Below, in pieces: positions 7,737 to 16,862 of a stretch of DNA of 64,000 nucleotides. A program made the position numbers and the translations under genes. This DNA comes from an uncultured Legionellales bacterium (GTDB lineage: Bacteria > Pseudomonadota > Gammaproteobacteria > UBA1113). The notes beneath the pieces were generated by a model. It was given only the letters and a program-made list of their open reading frames with translations. It was not told where the DNA came from and ran no database searches. The stretch is taken from contig CAMFJL010000003.1 of NCBI GenBank assembly GCA_945957175.1, positions 62,001 to 126,000 on the forward strand, given 5' to 3'. Within the stretch, counting starts at the first letter, position 1; every line of letters begins with the position of its first letter.

Positions 7737-10133
7737 ATGGGTTTTGAGCGGAAGTTAATATTTTCATCCCTAAATGATGTCGACACTAATACAATCTTTC
7801 AGGCAATGCCTATTTTTATTTATTGTAAAGATCTTAATGGTCATTATGTCTCATGCAATGAACAATTTGTAAAAGAAGTTGGAAAGTCAAATATCAATGA
7901 CATTATTGGGAAAACTGATAGAGACCTATTTCCAAAAAACATTGCTGAAGAATTTGAAAATAATGATAAGAAAATTTTCTCTGATAAATCTTCAATAGCC
8001 ATCGGTGAGCATCACTATTTTTCAAAAAAAATACCGATATTTGATAAAAATAACAATGTAATTGGCTTGATAGGAATGTCAATCAATATTAAAGAATATA
8101 AAGAAAGCAAAGAAATATTTGATGAAATAATGGATAATATACCTGGGCATATTTATTGGAAAGACACGAATTACATTTTATTAGGCTCAAATTTACAACA
8201 AGCGCTCGATGTTGGTCTTGAATCAAGAGATATGATTGTTGGCAAAACAACATATGAAATTACTAGTAAAGCGTTACCCGAAGAGGTAAGAAGAGAGCAC
8301 GTTATACAAACGGAAAAAGCAGATAGTGAAGTTATGGAAAGTGGTCAACCTAAAACATTTGAAGAACGTTTCTCATTTGCTGATGGTTCACAAAAAGCAT
8401 ATGTATCTCACAAAAAGCCTTTATTTGATAAGGACGGGCATGTTAGAGGATTACTTGGTATTTCAGTTGATATTACTGAACGCAAGCAACTTGAGGAAAA
8501 GCTGCAAAAAGCTAATGTTTTAGCAGAGGCTTCAAACCAATTAAAAACCGAATTCATTGAGAACATGCAGCATGATATTCGCACCCCCATTTCTGGTATT
8601 TGGTCTATGCTGGATTCAATGGTAAAAAGCAAAGATTTACAAAGTTTTGCTAAGATGCTGCCCTACATGTTGAGTGCATCTAAAGAGTTGCTTGATATAT
8701 GTAATGAAGTCATCGACTTTGAAAATGCTACTTACGGAGATAAACCACTATATAGCCGAAAATTTTCTTTGTTAAATATGGTTCATAGTGCCATAAACTT
8801 AAATAGCGCCGCAGCTATAGCACATCAAAATCAGATTGAATTAACTGTGGAAAATGATGTACCCGATATTATTAAAGGCGATGATTATAGACTTAAAAAG
8901 ATACTTATCAACTTAGTTGGCAATGCTGTCAAATTCACTGAAAAAGGAAAAATATCTTTATTTATAGAAAAAATTAAACAAGAAGATAAACGGGTAACCC
9001 TCCGTTTTCATATTAAAGATTCGGGTATTGGAATACCTGGTGATAAAATGGATACCATATTTGAAAAATTTACAAAATTGACACCGTCTAATACTGGAAA
9101 ATTCAAAGGAACCGGTTTGGGCTTACACATTGTAAAAAAATTCTCTAATGAGATAGGGGCGGATATTGATGTAATAAGCACAGAAGGAAAAGGAACCGAG
9201 TTTACCTTGGATGTATGCTTTGATTTACCGCTGGTAGAACAACTCATTGAACCTCTAGATACCCATGCACCAACGCAAATGCGTCATTTACTTATTAATC
9301 CACCAGGTCAGGTTGATGAAACAGAGATTGCTGAACCAGCAATACAAAACATCCCTTCCAAAACAACCACTTCTGCAGATACTCAAAATGCGATCCAAGT
9401 TATCCTCATCGAGGATGATAATATTGCCATGATGGTGGCTGAGGCACGGTTTAAAGATGCAAGTAGGCCTTGTCAAGTTCACAAAGCTGAAAATGTAGCT
9501 GATGCATTAGTGTTACTTAAGAAACAAAAAGCCGATCTAGTGGTCTCTGATATCGGACTTCCTGATGGTACAGGGTTTGATATTATAGAGGTAGTCAAGC
9601 GAGATAGTTCTCATATTAATTATCAAACACCCTTTGTTGCACTCACTGCTCATTCAGATGATGCAAAAAAAGAGCGTGCGAAGCAGACTGGCTTCTTAGC
9701 ACTTTACAATAAGCCTTTATTACAGCAACATGCTGATAAAATTTTAGCTGATTTTATCAAAGACAACACTTTGGTTGATAATCAGGAGGCTGTTGATATC
9801 ATTGTAAGCCAAGAAATCACTGGAGGTGATAAAGAGACTGTAATACAGCTATTAAATGTTTTAATAGCTTCATTTTCTAAAGATAAGAATCTATTTGAAA
9901 TTGCCTTTCATAATAATGATTTTAAGCAAGCACGAGAATTATTTCATAAATTTCGTGGTGGATTAAGTTACATCCGTGCTCCAGAAGTTGAACGGCTGGC
10001 TAAGGAGTTACATGAAGCCGTTAAAGAGCTAGAGGTACAGCAGGGCAATTTACAGTCCCTTAAGCCCAAGCTGGATAAGCTCATTAATGCTGTTGATAAT
10101 GTTGAACTTTGGTTGAGCCAAAATAAGTTATAA
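7737..10133 (+). CDS. hybrid sensor histidine kinase (PAS-PAS-HisKA-HATPase-REC-HPt)
   Basis: A 798-residue cytoplasmic phosphorelay protein without obvious membrane spans. Two PAS domains (about 15-120 and 125-245) precede a HisKA H-box with His279 (QHDIRTP). The ATPase follows, with N-box LINLVGNAVKF, G1 DSGIGIPG and G2 GTGLGLHIV. A receiver domain around 540-680 has the phospho-acceptor Asp605 in SDIGLPDG and Lys in NKPL. A C-terminal HPt domain has His737 in FHKFRGG. The whole His-Asp-His relay is thus on one chain, as in ArcB/BarA-type kinases, but sensing is by soluble PAS domains. The start at 7737 is preferred over an in-frame ATG at 7722 because GAGG lies 9 bases before it. The partner response regulator is not in the window. 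Confidence 0.93.
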   Translation: MGFERKLIFSSLNDVDTNTIFQAMPIFIYCKDLNGHYVSCNEQFVKEVGKSNINDIIGKTDRDLFPKNIAEEFENNDKKIFSDKSSIAIGEHHYFSKKIPIFDKNNNVIGLIGMSINIKEYKESKEIFDEIMDNIPGHIYWKDTNYILLGSNLQQALDVGLESRDMIVGKTTYEITSKALPEEVRREHVIQTEKADSEVMESGQPKTFEERFSFADGSQKAYVSHKKPLFDKDGHVRGLLGISVDITERKQLEEKLQKANVLAEASNQLKTEFIENMQHDIRTPISGIWSMLDSMVKSKDLQSFAKMLPYMLSASKELLDICNEVIDFENATYGDKPLYSRKFSLLNMVHSAINLNSAAAIAHQNQIELTVENDVPDIIKGDDYRLKKILINLVGNAVKFTEKGKISLFIEKIKQEDKRVTLRFHIKDSGIGIPGDKMDTIFEKFTKLTPSNTGKFKGTGLGLHIVKKFSNEIGADIDVISTEGKGTEFTLDVCFDLPLVEQLIEPLDTHAPTQMRHLLINPPGQVDETEIAEPAIQNIPSKTTTSADTQNAIQVILIEDDNIAMMVAEARFKDASRPCQVHKAENVADALVLLKKQKADLVVSDIGLPDGTGFDIIEVVKRDSSHINYQTPFVALTAHSDDAKKERAKQTGFLALYNKPLLQQHADKILADFIKDNTLVDNQEAVDIIVSQEITGGDKETVIQLLNVLIASFSKDKNLFEIAFHNNDFKQARELFHKFRGGLSYIRAPEVERLAKELHEAVKELEVQQGNLQSLKPKLDKLINAVDNVELWLSQNKL

Positions 10134-10440
10134 TGTATTAAATAACAGGTACATCATAGATGATATGGGTAGCATACTTATTGGTATTTCAATATTGCGC
10201 CATCCTATTTCGATATACTCTTTACAGATCATTACCACAAATAAAACGGACTTTGAGAACTCAAAAATAAACTACCATTGTCCTCTTCACTTTGCCCTGG
10301 ATAGGTTGTATAAGTAACATAAGTAAAACCCCAAATAATTTAGATAAAAATGTGTGACTTAACCGTGATAACCGAGGTTTTTCTTGGTAGAGGCGATGGT
10401 AATTAACATCACCGCTACCATACACCCCACAAGCTATCGT
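10134..10440. other. intergenic, no gene seen
   Basis: The DNA between the hybrid kinase and the truncated ORF on the opposite strand holds no supported gene or clear terminator. It would be the place to look for the far attachment site of the tRNA-Glu island. No copy of the tRNA-Glu 3' end was found here by eye. Confidence 0.4.
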
Positions 10441-10827
10441 TTAAAGACCTAAGCCCACCCAAATCTCTTCATGCATGGTGTTAACTTTGTAAAAAACATA
10501 TAACTCTCCATTTTTCTCAATCCAAAAGAATACCGGCGTTTCTCTTTCATGCACTTCGAGATCACTTAGTAATATTTCCCTAACGCCAAGATAATCTTTA
10601 ATAAATCCTGAATATTTAGCATATGGATCATCCGTGTTTTCTGTTAGATACAGGCTTAAGCTATCATAATTAACTATCTTGGGATCTTTTCCAAAACACA
10701 AGGCCACCGCCTCTTCTTTCGTCCATGTAACCAATCTCAAGTAATGGTCAAAATCAGCTTTGGCTTTTGGTCTATTAAAAAAACGTAGTTTGTCTAAGTA
10801 AATAGATGTGCCGACATTAACGCCCCC
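10441..10827 (-). pseudogene. truncated hypothetical protein fused to integrase remnant
   Basis: The frame is open from 10827 and encodes YLDKLRFFNRPKAKADFDHY, then a WTKEEAVALCFGKDP segment, ending WVGLGL. The N-terminus has no plausible initiator and coincides with the point where the integrase frame breaks off at a run of six G/C pairs (10823-10828). A WT-x-EEA-x-ALCFGKDP type segment is common in small accessory-region proteins of unknown function. This is best read as the 3' part of such a gene, brought next to the integrase by deletion. Confidence 0.55.
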
Positions 10828-11300
10828 CTATCTTCAATTAATCGAATGACTTTAAGTAGTACAGGCGGTGTAATATCAGCTATAGGCTTATCCCCCATCC
10901 AGGGAATAATATCTCGCTCTAGAATTCGTTTGACCCGAATACTATAGCGAGATTCCCATCTCGGTAAATGCTTAGTAAACCATTCTTTGGCTGTAACTTC
11001 AAAGCTATTGGCTTGTTGTTCTGCTTTGGCCCCTTTAATGACTTTACGATATTCGCCCGGATCAACCCCTTTGGTAAGTTATCGTTTTGCTTCATCTCGC
11101 TTTTCACGCGCATCAAGCAAACTGACCTCAGGGTAGATACCCAGCGTTAGCAATTTCTCTTTATCTTCAAAGTGATATCTGAAGCGCCAACTCTTAGTAC
11201 CTGCTGCAGTAATTTGAAGAAAGAGACCTCGCTCATCATAGAGCTTCTGGGCCTTGTTGGTAAGTTTTATAGTACGAACTTTTGTATCTGTTAACGACAT
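10794..11300 (-). pseudogene. P4-type tyrosine recombinase (integrase), N-terminal half, disrupted
   Basis: The frame from the ATG at 11300 begins MSLTDTKVRTI and has the DUF4102-type arm-binding domain (GLFLQITAAGTKSWRFRY, LGIYPEVSLLDAREKR). It meets TAA after DEAKR, one transition from CAA. The same frame then continues with LTKGVDPGEYRK, AKEWFTKHLPRWESR and IADITPPVLLKVIRLIEDRG before a TAG at 10794. The catalytic domain (RHRY residues) is absent. The gene starts 174 bases from the 3' end of tRNA-Glu, the usual position for such integrases. It is an inactive relic of a tRNA-Glu genomic island. Confidence 0.88.
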
Positions 11301-11348
11301 TGGGGTATCGCCTCGCTATGTTATTAAAATACCCCATAAACTACCCCA
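11301..11348. repeat. putative integrase arm-type sites (three TACCCCA)
   Basis: TACCCCA occurs inverted at 11301-11307 and direct at 11330-11336 and 11342-11348, between the integrase start and tRNA-Glu. Clustered short repeats flanking the core site are typical of arm-type sites bound by the integrase N-terminal domain. The assignment is by position and pattern only. Confidence 0.5.
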
Positions 11349-11473
11349 AAAAAAATGGATTTTGTTAGATTTAGATGTATTTTGATACACTTTGCTGGAC
11401 AAACAGCATCGTGGTAAAAGCCTTGGCTAGCAAGGCTTTATAAGACATTCTGGAAGATATTAGAATGCTAAGA

Positions 11474-11549
11474 TGGCGTCCCCAAGGGGATTCGAACCCC
11501 TGTTACTGCCGTGAAAGGGCAATGTCCTAGGCCTCTAGACGATGGGGAC
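11474..11549 (-). tRNA. tRNA-Glu (TTC)
   Basis: Seventy-six bases including encoded CCA. Acceptor GTCCCCA pairs with TGGGGAC. The anticodon loop CTTTCAC gives TTC, and the T-arm contains GGTTCGAATCC. The 3' half is the probable attachment site of the island whose integrase relic lies at 10794-11300. Confidence 0.96.
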
Positions 11550-11926
11550 AAAAACGTTGATTTGCGTGTTAATTAAGACATCGTCACATTATTAGCACTA
11601 ACACGCTTTGACTACAGAGTCACCTCAATAGCCGGGGCATTATACGGGTATCGTGTCAAACTTACAAGACTTAAGTTCACCAGCGTAACATACCTCATCA
11701 GGTTGAGCGTTATGATATTTATTTGGCTAAAAAATAGACAAATTAAATGCTTCTTAACTTTTCATAACCGGTCGCCGTATAAGCGAGGCTATTATACTGA
11801 GCACTTATCAAACATGCAAGGTAAACATACACCTTGTTAAAATCGAGCCCTTATTCGAGAGATGAAGATACAAAGAAAATGGTCGTGGAGGCTAAGTGTT
11901 ATCACTTTTTCTTCAATCATCATCCT
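11550..11926. other. intergenic between tRNA-Glu and the 3' end of bioY
   Basis: No coding region is supported. The part next to the tRNA should hold its promoter on the minus strand, but no clear -35/-10 pair is seen. The reading frame on the plus strand at 11862-12188 is antisense to bioY. Confidence 0.4.
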
Positions 11927-12502
11927 TTATATCCGCACTTTCCAAAAATGCTTTGCCGCCCATGCAACAACAATTAACTTTATGCATTCTGTCAACACAA
12001 AAGGTTTAACGCCAATTAGCCAAGCCGAATGCCAGTCCATAAAAGTTTTCAGCCAAAGAACACCCATGGCAAAAAGACATAGCCCGCCAAGAAAAGCTGC
12101 AACAAACGCACTTAACACCCTTTTACCCCAGCCGTGTTCTACTAACCAACCAGCAATTATCGTGGCCGGCAAAAAGCCCAGCAAATAACCACCATTAGGT
12201 CCCAAAAAGACAGAAAGACCCGCATGCCAATGAGCAAAAACAGGCACACCTAAAATACCCACCAGCCAATAAGATAATATAACACTCGCACCTAAGCGCG
12301 AACCTAAAGCCATGCCTATCAGTAAAACGGTAGCACTTTGAAAAGAAAGGGGAACCGGATGCAAAGGAATTGCAGCTTGTGAAGCTAACGCCAACAAACC
12401 CGTCCCCAATGCGACCAAGCCAACATACTGCCATAAACGACTTTGTTTCGACCATAGGCGGTTAGCAAGCATAGCTGATTGTAAATAAAAAGTATGAGCC
12501 AT
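11927..12502 (-). CDS. bioY: BioY biotin transporter (S component)
   Basis: A 191-residue integral membrane protein with about six hydrophobic helices. It carries BioY-family segments: AAIPLHPVPLSFQS, VLLIGMALGSRLGA and LGPNGGYLLGF. BioY captures biotin at the inner membrane, alone or with an ECF ATPase module. The start at 12502 is chosen because GAGGT lies 7 bases upstream; the frame extends 13 residues further without better signals. It is divergent from birA across 351 bases containing a probable BirA operator, so biotin uptake is probably repressed by holo-BirA. A dedicated uptake gene suggests reliance on external biotin. Confidence 0.93.
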   Translation of the reverse strand: MAHTFYLQSAMLANRLWSKQSRLWQYVGLVALGTGLLALASQAAIPLHPVPLSFQSATVLLIGMALGSRLGASVILSYWLVGILGVPVFAHWHAGLSVFLGPNGGYLLGFLPATIIAGWLVEHGWGKRVLSAFVAAFLGGLCLFAMGVLWLKTFMDWHSAWLIGVKPFVLTECIKLIVVAWAAKHFWKVRI

Positions 12503-12661
12503 GGGTTTTACCTCGGATAAGTGGCTACAAGCAGGATTCAAAACTTCACGAGAAACACCACTTTGCGTGTCAAACCCATCCTTGCTTTACTCACTCGTAT
12601 CCTCAATTATCCCATGTAAAAGCTAGTACTCATGTTGCAAAGCGAATTTCCAAAGAAGTCC

Positions 12662-12716
12662 ATTTTAAAAGAGGGCTTGCCTTTATGTCAACCGTATATT
12701 TATAATAGGTTTACTG
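12662..12716 (-). promoter_or_regulatory. bioY promoter overlapped by a BirA-type operator
   Basis: On the minus strand TTGACA (12686-12691) and TAAAAT (12662-12667) form a -35/-10 pair with an 18-base spacer directed at bioY. The -35 lies inside a dyad, TGTCAACC-N14-GGTTTACTG (12686-12716), which fits the BirA operator pattern of two GTaAACC half-sites about 14-16 bases apart. TATAAT (12701-12706) in the dyad centre, with TTGCCT 18 bases upstream, could be a plus-strand promoter for birA. A single operator could therefore control both genes. The family match is from knowledge of BirA sites; binding is inferred. Confidence 0.65.
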
Positions 12717-12853
12717 TTGAACTAAAGTGATCCATGAACAGATACGCTGCCGGCCTAGGGCCTAGGTAACTTGCAGACTTGCGTGTGACGGGAGTTTACG
12801 CTTCGCATACAATGCATGCGATTGAGTAACGCAAAACAAACGAAGGGCAATTG

Positions 12854-13840
12854 ATGAAAGGCTTAAATCAAAATTTAGTGGATATCGTTGCACTGCTTAA
12901 CGACCGAGAATATCATGATGGAACATCCATCGGTAATCAGTTACATATCACCAGAGCTGCCGTTTGGAAAGCGATTAAAAAGCTTGAGCAATATAACGTT
13001 CCTTTAAAAACGATGAAAAGCAAAGGTTATCAGCTGACATCTCCTTTGACACTACTGAATGCTATACAGATTCAAGCCTGTTTAAAGCATAAAAAAATAC
13101 AAATTGACGTACTTGAAAAGATTGATTCTACCAATGATTACTTAAAGCCGTTGATTCCTCAAAATAAAAAGATCATTGCCTGTATTGCCGAAACACAAAC
13201 AAAAGGCAAAGGTAGACTCAACCGTGCATGGTACTCACCTTTCGCAGAAAATATTTATCTATCTTTACTCTATCCTTTTGAGAAAGACATGAGTGAGTTG
13301 TCTGGTTTGAGCTTGGTGATTGGTTTGGCGATATGTCATGCCATTGAAGCTCAAGTTGACTTAAAAAATCACTCGTTAAAAGTTAAATGGCCTAATGATG
13401 TATTACTAGATGATCACAAGCTTGCTGGCACACTCATAGAAATACAAGCAGAATCCCATAGTTTTTCTCAAATCATTATTGGTATTGGCATCAATGTGAA
13501 CATGAAACAAGCCAGTCAACACGATATTACCCAAGCCTGGACATCTTTGCTAGAAAAAACCGGCGTCTATATCGACAGAAACCAGCTTACTGTAGCACTC
13601 ATAGACACCTTGATTGATTACTTGGAAAAATTTTCAAAAGAGAATTTACAAGGTTTCATCAACGAATGGCAAAGTCGCGATCACTTAGCCAACTCAGAAA
13701 TTAAGATGATGTCTGAAACCACCTGCTGGCAAGGCACAGCCGCTGGCATTAATGCACAAGGACATTTACAAATGAAAACAAAAGATAATGCGATCTTATC
13801 TTTTGCTTCGGGTGATGCGATTTTACTCAAATTTACTTAA
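12854..13840 (+). CDS. birA: bifunctional biotin-protein ligase / biotin operon repressor BirA
   Basis: A 328-residue protein of the full BirA type. The N-terminal winged helix (about 8-60, with ITRAAVWKAIKKL) binds DNA. The catalytic domain carries the biotin-AMP loop GKGRLNRAW, the KWPNDVLL active-site segment with its Lys, and a C-terminal SH3-like domain. It makes biotinyl-AMP, biotinylates acetyl-CoA carboxylase and, as dimer, represses biotin genes. AAGGG precedes the ATG at 12854 by about 7 bases; a TTG directly before it is in frame but less likely. It is divergent from bioY. Confidence 0.96.
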   Translation: MKGLNQNLVDIVALLNDREYHDGTSIGNQLHITRAAVWKAIKKLEQYNVPLKTMKSKGYQLTSPLTLLNAIQIQACLKHKKIQIDVLEKIDSTNDYLKPLIPQNKKIIACIAETQTKGKGRLNRAWYSPFAENIYLSLLYPFEKDMSELSGLSLVIGLAICHAIEAQVDLKNHSLKVKWPNDVLLDDHKLAGTLIEIQAESHSFSQIIIGIGINVNMKQASQHDITQAWTSLLEKTGVYIDRNQLTVALIDTLIDYLEKFSKENLQGFINEWQSRDHLANSEIKMMSETTCWQGTAAGINAQGHLQMKTKDNAILSFASGDAILLKFT

Positions 13841-13885
13841 AGAAAATACATGATAAGTAGTATCTATGACGCACGGTATCATCCC

Positions 13886-14839
13886 TTACATGCCTCTCGA
13901 TATATCTAAAGAGGCGCGTATGGCCGTAGCCATATTCAATGCTTCTTGCTGCTCCATTGTCAAACTCGCAAACCATTTATCATAGCCTTCGGGATCGTGG
14001 GCCTGCAAATCTAACGCCACAAAATCGTCAAGCGTATCCGCGTTTTGATAACATTGCTGTATGCTAAGTTCATTCTCTACACCAACATTCGACTGATATT
14101 CTGCACGTGAATGTTGATCTGCTGGCCGATAAAAGTCAAAGTGGTAAGCGCCTGGCTCAGACCCAAAAACAAAATCTATATCTGGAACATCGTGTTCCCT
14201 ATACCCCAAGCCTGAATATTGCTGTTTAGTAGAGGTAGAGGACGCTGTTTGAGGTTCTAGTAGGGGCGGCGTCATTTGTGTTGGCGTAACTTGCATCACC
14301 GGACTTTTTGCCGCCCGCATTTGTGACCTCTTTGGTTGCCCTGCGCCTTCTATTCGGGAAGTATCATCGGTATTGACTGAGGTTGTTTGAGATAATATTG
14401 TTTTTTTACGGGCCGCAAACTCAAGAAAATGGATGCATAGCTCGGTTTTGATAGCAAACTCGTTGTAAATAAACTTGCCCATGTCATGATCTGTCAGTTC
14501 TGCCAATTCATCCAGTAATTTTTCTTTAAGCAGAGATTGTCTTTCGGCTGTTGGTTCTTCTAAAAATGAAGCCCAGCTGCTTTGCCAGATATTATATGGA
14601 ACTGGAATATCGGGGTTATCTAGGGGCAATGGCGTTATTTGGTATGCGAATCGATTCCCTGACACATCCCCTAACTGAGACATAAAATTATTTGTCAGCT
14701 GGTCGATATCAGCACTCGAGGAACAGATACCGAGTTCTTCCCAATAGTGTTGCCAGTACGTTTTGACCGAGCCCGGTAAATCTTGCATATAAACATACTG
14801 TGGTGTTGGTTCATCATTAAAATCTAAGGGATTTAACAT
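13886..14839 (-). CDS. hypothetical protein with Pro/Thr-rich linker, 317 aa
   Basis: Not recognised. The start at 14839 (MLNPLDFND) follows AAAGGAG at an ideal distance; the frame extends 16 codons further without support. An acidic, mostly helical N-terminal half (to about 160) is joined by a low-complexity linker (about 170-225, with TPTQMTPPLLEPQTASSTST) to an acidic C-terminal region with LDDFVALDLQAHDPEGYDKW. No signal peptide or membrane span is seen. A two-domain acidic protein with a disordered linker, standing alone, is compatible with a secreted effector. That is inference only. Confidence 0.7.
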   Translation of the reverse strand: MLNPLDFNDEPTPQYVYMQDLPGSVKTYWQHYWEELGICSSSADIDQLTNNFMSQLGDVSGNRFAYQITPLPLDNPDIPVPYNIWQSSWASFLEEPTAERQSLLKEKLLDELAELTDHDMGKFIYNEFAIKTELCIHFLEFAARKKTILSQTTSVNTDDTSRIEGAGQPKRSQMRAAKSPVMQVTPTQMTPPLLEPQTASSTSTKQQYSGLGYREHDVPDIDFVFGSEPGAYHFDFYRPADQHSRAEYQSNVGVENELSIQQCYQNADTLDDFVALDLQAHDPEGYDKWFASLTMEQQEALNMATAIRASLDISRGM

Positions 14840-14920
14840 AATCAGCTCCTTTCTTATTTTGGTATCTCTTATCAAAGCTGTGCGCATTATACGGATTGAA
14901 TTATTTTTTGTCTACAACGC

Positions 14921-15550
14921 CTAGAGCATAGCATATAGGCCAGCGCTAAATGAGATGATGGCAAAAACAATAATAACGATGCCTGAGCCTATATTGATAG
15001 CATGTAGCGTTTTATCGCTAAGCCGATGGTGCAATACAAAAGCAACGATGGTGGTAAGCACCAACCACCAAAGGGCGGAACCTGCTGTAATACCCGCAAC
15101 CAATGCTGTTCTTACAACATGAGAACTGTCATGACTTGCTAGCCCTAGCGAAGTGATAGCAGCTAATAAAAATAGAATGGTTAATGGATTTAACAAGGCT
15201 AATAGCATGGCTGTCGTATAAGCATGCAGACCCGATTTTTCATTGCGGAGTCGCGGATTTCGCCTTTTGAATGGCGTCCGTAAAATTCTAATACCTAAGT
15301 AACATAAAATAAGTGCTCCAACTATTTTTATCCATGCTTGATCCTTGACAAGCAGATGGGCGATGCTTGTTAAACCAAAATCAATGATAGCACCGTAAAT
15401 ACCGTGAACTGTCGCTGCACCCAAGCCCGTCATGAGCCCTATCTTAAAACCATCATGCAGTGTACGTCGTATACATAGTATGCTGATGGGGCCAACGGGT
15501 ATAGCAACAGCTAATCCAATGGTAATGCCTTTTATAAAAAATGCTAGCAT
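14921..15550 (-). CDS. LysE/RhtB-family amino-acid exporter
   Basis: A 209-residue membrane protein with about six helices and the LysE-family N-terminal signature IGLAVAIPVGPISILCIRRT, followed by GLGAATVHGIYG and LLALLNPLTILFL. Family members export basic or neutral amino acids or their analogues; the substrate here is unknown. The start at 15550 has AAAGGA about 6 bases upstream. It follows the oxidoreductase on the same strand after about 250 bases, so co-transcription is uncertain. Confidence 0.9.
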   Translation of the reverse strand: MLAFFIKGITIGLAVAIPVGPISILCIRRTLHDGFKIGLMTGLGAATVHGIYGAIIDFGLTSIAHLLVKDQAWIKIVGALILCYLGIRILRTPFKRRNPRLRNEKSGLHAYTTAMLLALLNPLTILFLLAAITSLGLASHDSSHVVRTALVAGITAGSALWWLVLTTIVAFVLHHRLSDKTLHAINIGSGIVIIVFAIISFSAGLYAML

Positions 15551-15797
15551 GGCTTTTCCTTTGTCCGCTTTCTGGTACGAGCACTGAACGCACACATCCT
15601 ACTTGCCTTTTTTGCCCAACAAACTAAAGCTATCATGACAGGTAGACACTTAGATAAAACGCGATGGCTTTTTTGATTCTACCGCGCCTAATAAGTAAAT
15701 ATCAAATAATATCCCGTTAATATCTATTTGGCTTTTTAGGCCAAGTAGGTACATGGTGGTTTGTCTATCTAACCACACTAATTTGCAACACCTTGTA

Positions 15798-16748
15798 TTA
15801 CTTAACTGCAAGCACAACTTTGCCACGCGTATGCCCAAGCTCGACGTGTCGATGTGCTTTTTGTGCTTGGTGTAGTGGAAAAATAGCTTCAATATGTGGC
15901 TTCACGATACCTTGCTCTAATAATTGGGCAATTTGTTGAAGTTGCACTTGATTTGGCGTTGCAAAAACCGTTTTACCCATGACCCCGTATCTTGTGGCAG
16001 ATTTTATGCCTTCAAAATCAATCAAAGTCACAGCAGTGCCGCCTTTTTTGATCAACGAAAATGATTGTTTAAGTACATCAGCACCCATCGTATCAATAAC
16101 AACATCAACCGGCTTCATCGCCTTAGCCACAGAAATCTTGGTGTAATCAATAACTTCATCTACACCTAATCCTTCTAAGAAATCAGCATTGCGTATTGAT
16201 GCTGTACCCATGACATAAGCACCCTTCCATTTAGCCAATTGTACCGCAAGATGTCCAACACCACCGGCTGCCGCTTGAATGAGCACACGCTGTCCTGCTT
16301 GAATATTTGCTGCATCAAACAAGGCTTGCCAAGCTGTTATCGCATTCATAGAAGCTGCGGCTGCTTGATGATGTGTGATTGTTACTGGCTTATGAACGGC
16401 TTCACTGGCTTTGATGACAGTATATTGTGCATAAGCACGACCGGCACGACTACCTGCTGGATAGGCAAAAATCTCATCACCTACTTGAAAACTTGTTACC
16501 TTCGTGCCAACAGCAACAACAATACCTGATAATTCCCAACCTAAAATCATAGGCAATGCATAGTATTCATCTTTATATCGCCCTGCACGAACCTGTGTAT
16601 CAAACGGACTAACGCCGGCACTTCTTGTTTGAATCAGTAATTCATCGCCTGTTATCGCTGGCAAAGGCACTTCTTTATACTGCAAGACATCTGCATCACC
16701 GTAAGTTTCGATGACAACTGCCTGCATATGTGTGGATAACAACTTCAT
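15798..16748 (-). CDS. zinc-independent MDR-family NADPH:quinone reductase-like oxidoreductase
   Basis: A 316-residue medium-chain dehydrogenase/reductase of the quinone-oxidoreductase group. The GroES-like N-terminal half has SAGVSPFDTQVRAG and the Rossmann half has the nucleotide-binding AAAGGVGHLAVQLA. The Cys/His set of zinc alcohol dehydrogenases is missing. It probably reduces quinones or reactive enones with NADPH. AGGAG precedes the ATG by 6 bases. It lies 114 bases downstream of an ArsR-family gene, and both carry the same 22-bp dyad upstream, so it is very probably the regulator's target. Confidence 0.9.
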   Translation of the reverse strand: MKLLSTHMQAVVIETYGDADVLQYKEVPLPAITGDELLIQTRSAGVSPFDTQVRAGRYKDEYYALPMILGWELSGIVVAVGTKVTSFQVGDEIFAYPAGSRAGRAYAQYTVIKASEAVHKPVTITHHQAAAASMNAITAWQALFDAANIQAGQRVLIQAAAGGVGHLAVQLAKWKGAYVMGTASIRNADFLEGLGVDEVIDYTKISVAKAMKPVDVVIDTMGADVLKQSFSLIKKGGTAVTLIDFEGIKSATRYGVMGKTVFATPNQVQLQQIAQLLEQGIVKPHIEAIFPLHQAQKAHRHVELGHTRGKVVLAVK

Positions 16749-16827
16749 TTTCTTCTCCTATTCATATCCATTTTTTTACTATGGATGAACATCAACGATA
16801 GCATCAACAAAGCACAGGATAGATTTA

Positions 16828-16849
16828 TATATCGCGAAATATCGATATA
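16828..16849. promoter_or_regulatory. ArsR-type operator upstream of the oxidoreductase
   Basis: TATATCG-N8-CGATATA, a perfect 7-bp dyad with an 8-base spacer, lies between the repressor gene and the oxidoreductase. An identical geometry recurs at 17171-17192 in front of the repressor. Confidence 0.7.
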
Positions 16850-16862
16850 ATAAATTAAAATG

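Noticed and set aside
11862-12188. 108-codon plus-strand frame over the bioY end
   Set aside because: Mostly antisense to the clearly recognised bioY coding region.
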